Shown here in pieces: positions 53,572-60,913 of a DNA stretch of 64,000 nucleotides. Location: positions 372,001 through 436,000 of the forward strand of contig OZ241890.1 in the NCBI GenBank assembly GCA_965203475.1. Reading direction: 5' to 3'. The first letter of the stretch is position 1. Each line of letters starts with the position of its first letter. A program made the translations under genes and the position numbers. Under the pieces are notes generated by a model. That model was not told the origin of the DNA and made no database searches. It worked only from the letters and a program-made list of their open reading frames with translations. This DNA comes from JABDMD01 sp965203475. Lineage in GTDB: Bacteria; Pseudomonadota; Gammaproteobacteria; UBA4575.

Positions 53572-54906
53572 TTAAGTAATAGAATCTCCTCTGCCAATTG
53601 CAAAATACTTGATGCCTAATTGATTAAGTAAAGATGGTTCATATAAATTTCTACCATCAAATATAGCGGCTTCACGCAATGAATTTTTTATTTTTGTAAA
53701 ATCAGGGCTTCTAAATTCATTCCATTCGGTAACAATTGCCAACACATCAGCAGAATTTAATACGTCATTTGCATTTTCACACAAACTAAGTTGTGAATGG
53801 TCACCATATATGCGTTTACATTCATCCATGGCCACTGGGTCATAGGCTTGTACTTTAGCACCTGCTTCCCACAATGCTTCCATTAATATACGGCTAGAAG
53901 ATTCGCGCATATCATCCGTATTCGGTTTAAAGGCTAAGCCCCACAATGCGATGGTTTTATCTTTTAAATTATTATTAAAATAAACACGAATTTTGTTGAA
54001 TAAAACTTCTTTTTGATTGTTATTTACTTGATCAACGGCTGATACAAGATTCGGTGTGTAATCTACTTCACTTGCGATGTGTTTCAGTGCTTTTACATCT
54101 TTCGGAAAACAGGACCCGCCATAACCACAACCCGGATATATAAATTGATAACCAATTCTTGGATCAGAGCCTATGCCTAGGCGGACTTGTTCGATATCGG
54201 CACCCAAGCGTTCTGCAATATTTGCAAGTTCATTCATGAAGCTAATTTTAGTGGCCAACATTGCATTTGCAGCATACTTTGTTAATTCAGCAGATGCTGG
54301 ATCCATAATTTGTAAGCGATCTCGATTTCGATTAAATGGTGCATAGAGAGCACGCATTAATTCGGCAGTGCGAGGATTTTCAACGCCCACGATAATGCGA
54401 TCAGGCTTCATGAAATCTTCAATAGCAGCACCTTCTTTTAAAAATTCTGGATTGGAGACTACATCACATTCTATAGACTCATTTCTCGCGGTTAGCTCTT
54501 GTTGAACCGTATCAGAAACTTTTTTAGCCGTACCAACTGGAACCGTAGATTTGTTTACAACAATTTTATAGTCCTGAATTCCTTGCCCAATTGTTTTTGC
54601 AACCGATAAAACATGCTGTAAATCGGCAGATCCATCTTCATCAGGGGGTGTGCCGACTGCGATGAATTGAAACAAACCATGTTCAATACCCTGCTGGGCA
54701 TCTAATGTAAACTCAATCCGGGTGGCTTCTAAATTGGTTTGAATGAGTTCTTCAAGACCAGGCTCATGAATAGGGACAATTGAATTTTTAAGTTGAGAAA
54801 TTCTATTTTCGTCGATATCAACGCAGAGGACATTGTTGCCTACCTGCGCAAGGCATGCTGCAGTTACAAGACCTACATAACCTGAACCATAAATTGTTAC
54901 GTCCAT
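53572..54906 (-). CDS. ugd: UDP-glucose 6-dehydrogenase
   Basis: Oxidises UDP-glucose to UDP-glucuronate, a precursor for surface polysaccharides. NAD-binding GSGYVG is at residues 7-12, TPPDEDGSADLQHV follows, VNKSTVPVGTA is conserved, and the catalytic Cys near residue 265 lies in GCGYGGSCFPKDV. The C-terminal domain begins IALWGLAFKPNTDDMRESSS. The 444-residue length is normal. It is a single gene, separated from the polysaccharide locus by 13 kb, but could supply it with glucuronate. Confidence 0.95.
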   Translation of the reverse strand: MDVTIYGSGYVGLVTAACLAQVGNNVLCVDIDENRISQLKNSIVPIHEPGLEELIQTNLEATRIEFTLDAQQGIEHGLFQFIAVGTPPDEDGSADLQHVLSVAKTIGQGIQDYKIVVNKSTVPVGTAKKVSDTVQQELTARNESIECDVVSNPEFLKEGAAIEDFMKPDRIIVGVENPRTAELMRALYAPFNRNRDRLQIMDPASAELTKYAANAMLATKISFMNELANIAERLGADIEQVRLGIGSDPRIGYQFIYPGCGYGGSCFPKDVKALKHIASEVDYTPNLVSAVDQVNNNQKEVLFNKIRVYFNNNLKDKTIALWGLAFKPNTDDMRESSSRILMEALWEAGAKVQAYDPVAMDECKRIYGDHSQLSLCENANDVLNSADVLAIVTEWNEFRSPDFTKIKNSLREAAIFDGRNLYEPSLLNQLGIKYFAIGRGDSIT

Positions 54907-55075
54907 AATTTAATTATTTAAATTGTAATGCAAAGGAAAATTATTGAGATTAATTTTAACAACTGTAGCAAATACGTATGAAACTTGTGTGATGGTTAGC
55001 AAATTTGCGTGAGGTTAATGAGTGATGTGCTTTGAAATTTTAACAAGAACAAAATTTATGCTACGGCATGGAATA

Positions 55076-55105
55076 TTGACAGTGTATTCATGACTCACGC
55101 ACAAT
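55076..55105 (+). promoter_or_regulatory. candidate promoter of the tRNA-Tyr-Gly-Thr-tuf region
   Basis: TTGACA (55076-55081) and CACAAT (55100-55105) are 18 bases apart, placing the start just before tRNA-Tyr. The -35 matches consensus; the -10 is weaker. Confidence 0.5.
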
Positions 55106-55115
55106 AATTTTCGAC

Positions 55116-55200
55116 GGAGGGGTACCCAAGCGGTCAACGGGAGCAGACTGTAAATCTGCCGGCTCAGCCTTCGGAGGTTCGAATCCTTCCCCCTCCACCA
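55116..55200 (+). tRNA. tRNA-Tyr (GTA)
   Basis: 85 bases with a long variable arm and encoded CCA. GGAGGGG pairs with CCCCTCC, the anticodon loop CTGTAAA gives GTA, and the T-loop is GTTCGAATC. First gene of the conserved tRNA-Tyr-Gly-Thr-tuf order. Its CCA forms the base of a long hairpin described at 55197. Confidence 0.96.
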
Positions 55201-55252
55201 GATTATATTTACTGTTTCACATTTACATGTGAAACAGTAAATATAATCTGGT
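55197..55252 (+). repeat. 26-bp perfect hairpin starting in the CCA end of tRNA-Tyr
   Basis: The bases from 55197 (ACCA of the tRNA 3' end) to 55222 are perfectly complementary to 55227-55252, with loop TTAC (55223-55226). The stem is AT-rich and unbroken. No poly-T follows, so it is not a terminator; a processing stem, an inserted palindrome or a mobile miniature element are possibilities. Confidence 0.9.
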
Positions 55253-55272
55253 TCAAGTGCGGAATGTTGTGA

Positions 55273-55333
55273 GAACCTCAGGTTCGACAAAATCGTCAGG
55301 AACGATTTTGAACGTTGCGGTATTACCGCAACG
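55273..55333 (+). other. run of three short hairpins
   Basis: GAACCT/AGGTTC (55273-55285), AAAATCGT/ACGATTTT (55289-55309) and CGTTGCGG/CCGCAACG (55313-55333) follow one another with gaps of three bases. They lie between tRNA-Tyr and tRNA-Gly and probably structure the precursor transcript. No coding frame. Confidence 0.7.
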
Positions 55334-55414
55334 ACCTGAAGGGCGAAGGGCAGGGATAGCCCGGAGTAATCTTCAATACATTCACCATGATATTATTTAC
55401 TCTTAATTTCCATT

Positions 55415-55488
<74 letters not shown>

Positions 55489-55807
55489 ACGGGGAGCACA
55501 TCAATAGCAATTAGCAAAATTGCTACAATATTCATGAACTCCTTGCACTATAAAAGATGATTTCTCGGTGAAGTAGCCTATCGCGATCAAAGCACATTAA
55601 ATGCGATGAGTACTTTTGCTAAGGCCTCCATGAACATCTCGCACAAAAAAATTGACTTCATTTTTAGTTATAGACATCAACAACGCAGACTCGAAAAAAG
55701 ATTTTCATAATCTGGCAATCTTAAAAACTCCCAATTTTTCCGATCAAACCTCCTATTTATTGCTGCGCTTTAGTTTTTCAAGGTTTACAATGCGCGCACA
55801 ATTTTTG
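55489..55807 (+). other. tRNA-Gly to tRNA-Thr spacer with candidate stable-RNA promoter
   Basis: No gene seen in 319 bases. Features: a TAGCAATT/AATTGCTA hairpin (55505-55525), and TACAAT (55786-55791) followed directly by GCGCGC, the same discriminator as the rRNA promoter at 8732. A -35 is not clear (TTGCTG at 55760 would need a 20-base spacer). A growth-rate-controlled promoter for tRNA-Thr and tuf is likely but unproven. Confidence 0.45.
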
Positions 55808-55883
55808 GCCCACATAGCTCAGTTGGTAGAGCACATCCATGGTAAGGATGAGGTCATCAGTTCGATTCTGATTGTGGGCTCCA
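55808..55883 (+). tRNA. tRNA-Thr (GGT)
   Basis: 76 bases with encoded CCA. GCCCACA pairs with TGTGGGC, the anticodon loop ATGGTAA gives GGT, and the T-loop is GTTCGATTC. It directly precedes tuf, 31 bases away, and is likely cut from the same transcript. Confidence 0.96.
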
Positions 55884-55914
55884 GTTTTTTATTACATGGC
55901 AAAAGGGTAAAAAA

Positions 55915-57105
55915 ATGTCAAAAGAGAAGTTTGAGCGCACCAAGCCACATGTAAATGTAGGCACGATTGGCCACGTAGATCATGGCAAGACCACCTTAAC
56001 GGCGGCCCTAACCAAAGTGATGGGCGAGACCCATGGCGGCGAATTCAAAGCCTATGATCAAATTGATAATGCCCCCGAAGAACGCGAGCGCGGCATCACC
56101 ATTGCCACCGCCCATGTCGAATACGAAAGCCCCAATCGTCACTACGCCCACGTTGACTGTCCCGGCCACGCCGACTACGTCAAAAACATGATCACCGGAG
56201 CCGCCCAAATGGACGGCGCGATTCTCGTCGTCAGTGCTGCCGACGGCCCCATGCCCCAAACCCGAGAACACATCCTTCTAGCAAGACAAGTAGGCGTACC
56301 TTACATCCTCGTCTACATGAACAAAGCCGACCAAGTCGACGACGCCGAACTACTCGAACTCGTTGAAATGGAAGTACGCGACCTCCTCTCCACCTACGAA
56401 TTTCCCGGTGACGACACCCCCATCGTAACCGGCTCTGCGCTAAAAGCACTGGAAGGCGATACATCGGATATAGGGATCCCATCGGTCGTCAAACTGGTCG
56501 AAGAAATGGACAGCTTCATTCCCGAACCCGAACGCGCGATTGATGGCGACTTCATCATGCCCGTGGAAGACGTCTTCTCCATCTCCGGTCGTGGTACCGT
56601 AGTCACCGGCAGAATCGAGCGCGGCATTATCAACGTCGGCGATGAAATTGAAATTGTCGGCATCAAAGACACCACCACCACCACCTGTACCGGCGTTGAA
56701 ATGTTCAGAAAACTACTCGACCAAGGTCAGGCCGGTGACAACGTAGGCGTACTCTTACGTGGCACCAAACGCGACGAAGTCGAACGCGGACAAGTCCTGT
56801 GCAAACCCGGCTCCATCACCCCACATACCAAATTCGAAGCCGAAGTCTACATCCTCAGCAAAGAAGAAGGTGGACGACATACCCCATTCTTCAATGGCTA
56901 CCGACCCCAGTTCTACTTCAGAACCACCGACGTTACCGGCGCGGTAGATCTTCCCGAAGGCACCGAAATGGTGATGCCGGGAGACAACGTGAAGATGGTG
57001 GTCTCCATGATTGCGCCGATAGCGATGGATGAAGGCCTACGCTTTGCGATCCGTGAAGGTGGACGTACCGTAGGTGCTGGTGTGGTCTCGAAAATTATTG
57101 ATTAG
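55915..57105 (+). CDS. tuf: elongation factor Tu
   Basis: GTPase that delivers aminoacyl-tRNA to the ribosome. G1 GHVDHGKT (19-26), switch II DCPGHADYVKNM and NKAD are intact, and length is 396 residues. Codon use is unlike the neighbours: in 20 codons from 56161, 17 end in G or C, against 5 of 20 in a stretch of rplA from 58906. The first and last 30 or so codons are less biased, giving a mosaic look. High expression may explain part of this, but rplA, rplL and rpoB are also highly expressed and are AT-rich. Conversion or transfer from a GC-rich relative is possible. Confidence 0.97.
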   Translation: MSKEKFERTKPHVNVGTIGHVDHGKTTLTAALTKVMGETHGGEFKAYDQIDNAPEERERGITIATAHVEYESPNRHYAHVDCPGHADYVKNMITGAAQMDGAILVVSAADGPMPQTREHILLARQVGVPYILVYMNKADQVDDAELLELVEMEVRDLLSTYEFPGDDTPIVTGSALKALEGDTSDIGIPSVVKLVEEMDSFIPEPERAIDGDFIMPVEDVFSISGRGTVVTGRIERGIINVGDEIEIVGIKDTTTTTCTGVEMFRKLLDQGQAGDNVGVLLRGTKRDEVERGQVLCKPGSITPHTKFEAEVYILSKEEGGRHTPFFNGYRPQFYFRTTDVTGAVDLPEGTEMVMPGDNVKMVVSMIAPIAMDEGLRFAIREGGRTVGAGVVSKIID

Positions 57106-57186
57106 ATCCTGAGCACTTGGAATGAATTAACTGTTCCGAATAGGGTATACCCTTAAAAAAGGTGTAATCCTGAGCAAAAATCACGC

Positions 57187-57192
57187 TATACT
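57187..57192 (+). promoter_or_regulatory. candidate -10 element for tRNA-Trp-secE-nusG
   Basis: TATACT lies 36 bases before tRNA-Trp; no good -35 stands at the normal distance, so the promoter may be weak or the genes may be read from tuf. A short palindrome AGGGTATACCCT (57141-57152) lies upstream. Confidence 0.4.
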
Positions 57193-57227
57193 TTCTGGTT
57201 TGGTGAATGTAAGGTGCAGACGGTTGA

Positions 57228-57303
57228 AGGCCAGTAGCTCAATTGGCAGAGCGGCGGTCTCCAAAACCGCAGGTTGGGGGTTCGATTCCCTCCTGGCCTG
57301 CCA
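57228..57303 (+). tRNA. tRNA-Trp (CCA)
   Basis: 76 bases with encoded CCA end. AGGCCAG pairs with CTGGCCT, discriminator G, the anticodon loop CTCCAAA gives CCA, and the T-loop is GTTCGATTC. Conserved place between tuf and secE. Confidence 0.96.
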
Positions 57304-57362
57304 TTGCTAGCCCAATTTGTAAGTAACCACAATACTACTTCTACGTAACTATATAAAAGAAA

Positions 57363-57728
57363 ATGACTGGAAAAGCTGAAGCAACTGCAAGCGGCATGGA
57401 TGTCTTTAAGCTGGCAATCGCAGCCAGTATTGTAATTGCGGGCGTACTCGGATTTTATTTTTATAGTGATTACCCATTGCTATATCGTGTACTTGGGGTA
57501 GTGGCTGCCGTTATCGTAGCTGCAATCATTGGTTTTACTACAGAGCGTGGCAGAAATTTAGCAAGTTTTATGCAGGATGCGCGTACTGAAGTACGCAAAA
57601 TGGTTTGGCCTACGCGGACAGAGACCCTACAAACCACCATCGTAGTTTTTATCGTAGTAATACTACTGGCCTTATTTCTTTGGCTTATAGATCGAATTCT
57701 TACAACTCTTATTCAATACGTAATCTGA
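57363..57728 (+). CDS. secE: preprotein translocase subunit SecE
   Basis: Essential small subunit of the SecYEG channel in the inner membrane. 121 residues with three hydrophobic helices, the E. coli-type long form: two near the N-terminus, then the conserved amphipathic stretch DARTEVRKMVWPTRTE (about residues 71-86) and the final helix. Followed by nusG after 13 bases, the standard pair. Confidence 0.95.
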   Translation: MTGKAEATASGMDVFKLAIAASIVIAGVLGFYFYSDYPLLYRVLGVVAAVIVAAIIGFTTERGRNLASFMQDARTEVRKMVWPTRTETLQTTIVVFIVVILLALFLWLIDRILTTLIQYVI

Positions 57729-57741
57729 TAAGGATCTGTTG

Positions 57742-58275
57742 ATGGCTATGCAATGGTATGTCGTGCATGCATATTCTGGTTTTGAGCACCATGTAGAACG
57801 GTCTTTACAGGAACGCATCGAACGCTTTGGTATGCAGGACAAGTTTGGTGAAATCATGGTGCCGGTTGAAGAAGTTGTAGAAATGCGAGAAGGACAGAAG
57901 CGCAAAAGTGAAAGAAAGTTCTTTCCGGGCTATGTATTAGTAAAAATGGATATGGATGATGATACCTGGCACCTGGTAAAAGACTGCCCCAAGGTATTGG
58001 GATTCATAGGAGGTTCTTCAGATAAACCTGCGCCCATTAGTGAAAAAGAAGCGCAAAATATTTTGCAACGTATGCAAGAGGGTGTTGATCAGCCAAAACC
58101 GAAAGTATTGTTTGAACCTGGGGAAGTGGTGCGTGTCACAGATGGGCCATTCAATGATTTCAATGGCGTAGTTGAAGAAGTGAATTATGAAAAGAGCCGC
58201 ATGTTAGTTGCAGTGCAAATTTTTGGACGATCAACTCCGGTGGAACTAGAGTTTGGTCAAGTGGAAAAAGGATAG
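57742..58275 (+). CDS. nusG: transcription termination/antitermination protein NusG
   Basis: Binds RNA polymerase and couples it to Rho or the ribosome. It starts MAMQWYVVHAYSGFEHHVE, typical of NusG; the NGN domain covers residues to about 120, then a KOW domain with VRVTDGPFNDFNGVVEEVN. I use the ATG at 57742 (177 residues, AAGGA ten bases before), not the in-frame TTG directly upstream. Cotranscribed with secE. The following 151 bases before rplK are AT-rich and may hold the L11 operon leader. Confidence 0.96.
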   Translation: MAMQWYVVHAYSGFEHHVERSLQERIERFGMQDKFGEIMVPVEEVVEMREGQKRKSERKFFPGYVLVKMDMDDDTWHLVKDCPKVLGFIGGSSDKPAPISEKEAQNILQRMQEGVDQPKPKVLFEPGEVVRVTDGPFNDFNGVVEEVNYEKSRMLVAVQIFGRSTPVELEFGQVEKG

Positions 58276-58426
58276 GGAAAGGGAGCTCTGAATTAAATTT
58301 ATACGTTGTTAAAAAATATCTTAAAATGCTCATGTATTGTCATATACACTCCGCTTTCTCGGTATTTTTGCTTCATCTAAATCCAATTCAAAGCTTCTTT
58401 AAGCATTAAAAAATTATTAAATAATC

Positions 58427-58858
58427 ATGGCAAAAAAAGTAGAAGCATATATAAAGTTGCAAGTTCCGGCGGGCGAAGCCAACCCGAGTCCACCTGTTGG
58501 TCCTGCATTAGGCCAGCATGGTGTAAACATTATGGAATTTTGTAAAGCTTTTAATGCGCAAACACAAAATACTGAAAAAGGATTACCGGTTCCGGTAGTT
58601 ATCACGGTGTATAACGACCGCAGCTTCACGTTCATTATGAAAACGCCTCCGGCGTCAATTCTGTTAATGAAAGCAGCGAATTTAAACAAAGGTAGTGGTC
58701 GACCCAATACAGAAAAAGTTGGAAAAGTCACACGTGCACAATTGGAAGAAATTGCAAAAACAAAAATGCCGGACATCACTGCAGCAGATATGGATGCGGC
58801 AGTGCGTACCATTGCGGGTAGTGCGCGAAGCATGGGATTGGAAGTAGAAGGAGTGTAA
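58427..58858 (+). CDS. rplK: 50S ribosomal protein L11
   Basis: 143 residues with the canonical start KVEAYIKLQVPAGEANPSPP and VGPALGQHGVNIMEFCK, and a C-terminal rRNA-binding domain ending TIAGSARSMGLEVEGV. It binds the GTPase-associated region of 23S with L10-L12. First gene of the L11 operon; rplA begins two bases after its stop. Confidence 0.97.
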   Translation: MAKKVEAYIKLQVPAGEANPSPPVGPALGQHGVNIMEFCKAFNAQTQNTEKGLPVPVVITVYNDRSFTFIMKTPPASILLMKAANLNKGSGRPNTEKVGKVTRAQLEEIAKTKMPDITAADMDAAVRTIAGSARSMGLEVEGV

Positions 58859-58860
58859 CT

Positions 58861-59553
58861 GTGGCAAAGCTTGGAAAAAATCAACAAGCCGTTCGAGAAA
58901 AAATCGAAGAAGAAAAGGTGTATTCGCCTACAGAAGCACTACAGCTTGTTAAAGATTGTTCAACGGTTAAGTTTAGTGAATCTGTTGATGTAGCCGTCAA
59001 TCTTGGCGTGGATCCCCGAAAATCTGACCAAGTTGTTCGTGGAGCTACTGTGTTACCTAATGGAACCGGAAAAGATGTACGTGTGGCTGTATTTGCAGAA
59101 GGTGATCAAGCCGAGGCGGCGAAAGCAGCGGGTGCCGACATTGTGGGTTTAGAAGATTTAGCAGATGACGTTAAAAAAGGAAACATGGATTTTGATGTTG
59201 CTATTGCAACACCAGACTGCATGCGCATTGTAGGACAACTTGGACAAATCTTAGGGCCTCGTGGGCTGATGCCTAATCCTAAAGTAGGCACAGTTTCTGC
59301 GGATGCCGCAGCTGCGGTTAAAAATGCTAAGGCAGGGCAAGTAAGATTTAAAACCGATAAAGGTGGAATTGTGCATTGTTCAATTGGCAAGGTAGGATTC
59401 GATACACCACAACTTGAAGAAAATTTAAAAGCCTTGATAGCAGATTTGGTAAAAGCCAAGCCATCCTCTGCTAAAGGCGTGTTTATTAAGAAAATAACCG
59501 TCTCTTCTACGATGGGGGCCGGTGTTAAGGTCGATCAAGCGGCGCTGACATAA
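58861..59553 (+). CDS. rplA: 50S ribosomal protein L1
   Basis: 230 residues. Signature IVGQLGQILGPRGLMPNPKVGTV is intact (read in two parts), with GTG start at 58861 two bases after rplK. L1 forms the stalk that handles E-site tRNA and in relatives represses its own operon by binding the L11 leader. A 12-bp hairpin follows the stop. Confidence 0.97.
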   Translation: MAKLGKNQQAVREKIEEEKVYSPTEALQLVKDCSTVKFSESVDVAVNLGVDPRKSDQVVRGATVLPNGTGKDVRVAVFAEGDQAEAAKAAGADIVGLEDLADDVKKGNMDFDVAIATPDCMRIVGQLGQILGPRGLMPNPKVGTVSADAAAAVKNAKAGQVRFKTDKGGIVHCSIGKVGFDTPQLEENLKALIADLVKAKPSSAKGVFIKKITVSSTMGAGVKVDQAALT

Positions 59554-59570
59554 AATAGAATTTAAAAATT

Positions 59571-59596
59571 ATAAAAGCTGTATTTACAGCTTTTAT
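59571..59596 (+). terminator. hairpin after rplA
   Basis: ATAAAAGCTGTA (59571-59582) pairs perfectly with TACAGCTTTTAT (59585-59596), loop TT. The T tract lies inside the stem (CTTTTAT), so it is a moderate terminator or an RNA-processing stem separating the L11 and L10 transcripts. Confidence 0.65.
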
Positions 59597-59644
59597 GTGA
59601 ATTGGGAATTGTTTGTTTGAAAAATTTTAAACAAGCAATCGTCC

Positions 59645-59725
59645 AAGACCGTAGGTGAAGTGCAAAATCATATTAATAGTGATTTGTACGACTTAATGAA
59701 TTAATTCAGCCTACGCAGACTGTGT
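59645..59725 (+). promoter_or_regulatory. L10 leader (autoregulatory mRNA element)
   Basis: GTAGG (59651-59655) pairs with CCTAC (59710-59714) to close a folded region ending CCTACGCAGACTGTG. This resembles the rplJ leader of gammaproteobacteria, where the L10-L12 complex binds to shut off its own translation. It stands 110 to 190 bases before rplJ. Confidence 0.6.
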
Positions 59726-59837
59726 TACCCAAATCAGGTTCTCCCTGTGTTGGTTGCACTGTAAGGGAATGTGGGCTTAATGCTTTACATTAGTTATTAA
59801 TGACACCTTGTGTGTAGTAAAACTCAAAGGACCAAAC

Positions 59838-60368
59838 GTGGCTTTACAACTTGAAGAAAAAAAGGCAGTTGTTGCTGAAGTCTCGCAAGTTGCAGCGGAT
59901 GCGCATTCTGCTATTGCAGCAGAATATCGTGGCATTACCGTGAGTGATATGACGGAGTTGCGTGCTAAGGCACGTCAACAAGGCGTATATCTCAAGGTTG
60001 TGAAAAATACACTGGCCAAGCGCGCATTAGAGGGCACTCCCTATGAATGTATGCGTGAAGGTTTAGTGGGACCGCTTCTTTTGGCATTTTCACAAGAAGA
60101 TCCTGGTTCAGCTGCACGATTAGTAAAAGACTTTAGCAAAGAGAATGATCTGTTAGCTGTAAAGATGATTTCTGTAGGTGGAGAATTATATGACGCCTCT
60201 GAACTCACTCGACTTTCTAAACTCCCAACTAAAGAGCAAGCCATTAGTATGATGATGGCATTAATGAAAGCACCAATTGAAAAACTTGTACGTACATTAA
60301 ATGAGCCACATGCGAAATTGGTGAGGACAGTTGCAGCAGTGCGGGATCAAAAACAGGCAGCGGGCTAA
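59838..60368 (+). CDS. rplJ: 50S ribosomal protein L10
   Basis: 176 residues, the base of the L12 stalk. I start at GTG 59838 (VALQLEEKKAVVAEVSQ, read as Met), because AAGGA lies seven bases upstream and this matches the family start; a frame from 59808 adds ten unsupported residues. AEYRGITVSDMTELRAKAR and YLKVVKNTLAKRAL are typical. Likely autoregulated through the leader at 59645. rplL follows. Confidence 0.96.
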   Translation: MALQLEEKKAVVAEVSQVAADAHSAIAAEYRGITVSDMTELRAKARQQGVYLKVVKNTLAKRALEGTPYECMREGLVGPLLLAFSQEDPGSAARLVKDFSKENDLLAVKMISVGGELYDASELTRLSKLPTKEQAISMMMALMKAPIEKLVRTLNEPHAKLVRTVAAVRDQKQAAG

Positions 60369-60415
60369 AACATTGTAACTACGATTTGGGTATTTAATTC
60401 ATTTAGGAGAAAAAA

Positions 60416-60796
60416 ATGGCTGTATCAAAAGAAGATATTTTGGAAACGATATCGGAGATGAGCGTAATGGAAGTAGTTGATTTAATTTCAGCTATGGAAG
60501 AAAAATTTGGTGTTTCTGCAGCGGCTGCTGTAGCAGCAGCGCCTGTGGCGGCAGCCGATGGCGGTGGTGAAGCGGCAGCAGAAAAAGATGAGTTCGATGT
60601 TGTTTTGGGCAGTTTTGGCGACAATAAAGTAGCTGTAATCAAAGTTGTTCGTACCGTTACGGGGCTTGGACTGAAAGAAGCAAAAGAAATGGTCGAAGGA
60701 GCGCCTTCAACAGTTAAAGAAGGTGCAACTAAGGACGAAGCGGAAGAAATCAAGAAGCAATTGGAAGAGGCAGGCGCAGCAGTCGAGCTTAAGTAA
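60416..60796 (+). CDS. rplL: 50S ribosomal protein L7/L12
   Basis: 126 residues: N-terminal dimerisation helix region (ILETISEMSVMEVVDLI), Ala/Gly-rich hinge near residues 38-60, and a C-terminal domain with KVAVIKVVRTVTGLGLKEAK that recruits translation GTPases. AGGAG sits seven bases before the ATG. Multiple copies bind L10. Confidence 0.97.
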   Translation: MAVSKEDILETISEMSVMEVVDLISAMEEKFGVSAAAAVAAAPVAAADGGGEAAAEKDEFDVVLGSFGDNKVAVIKVVRTVTGLGLKEAKEMVEGAPSTVKEGATKDEAEEIKKQLEEAGAAVELK

Positions 60797-60830
60797 TTGC
60801 TTAAAAGTTTATCCTTTTTATTCATCTGTA

Positions 60831-60848
60831 CAGTGTTTATTAACACTG
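60831..60848 (+). other. hairpin between rplL and rpoB
   Basis: CAGTGTT (60831-60837) and AACACTG (60842-60848) around TATT. It occupies the place of the partial attenuator and RNase III site known between rplL and rpoB in enterobacteria; same role inferred. Confidence 0.55.
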
Positions 60849-60913
60849 CAGGTGTCCTTTACATACATGCCAAATGGCTTGGTGTGTAGGTGAATTAGTC
60901 ACGAGGTAGATTC

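Noticed and set aside
55197..55252. Long hairpin considered as a rho-independent terminator or an integron attC site
   Set aside because: No T tract follows on either strand, and there are no attC core sites or gene cassettes nearby.
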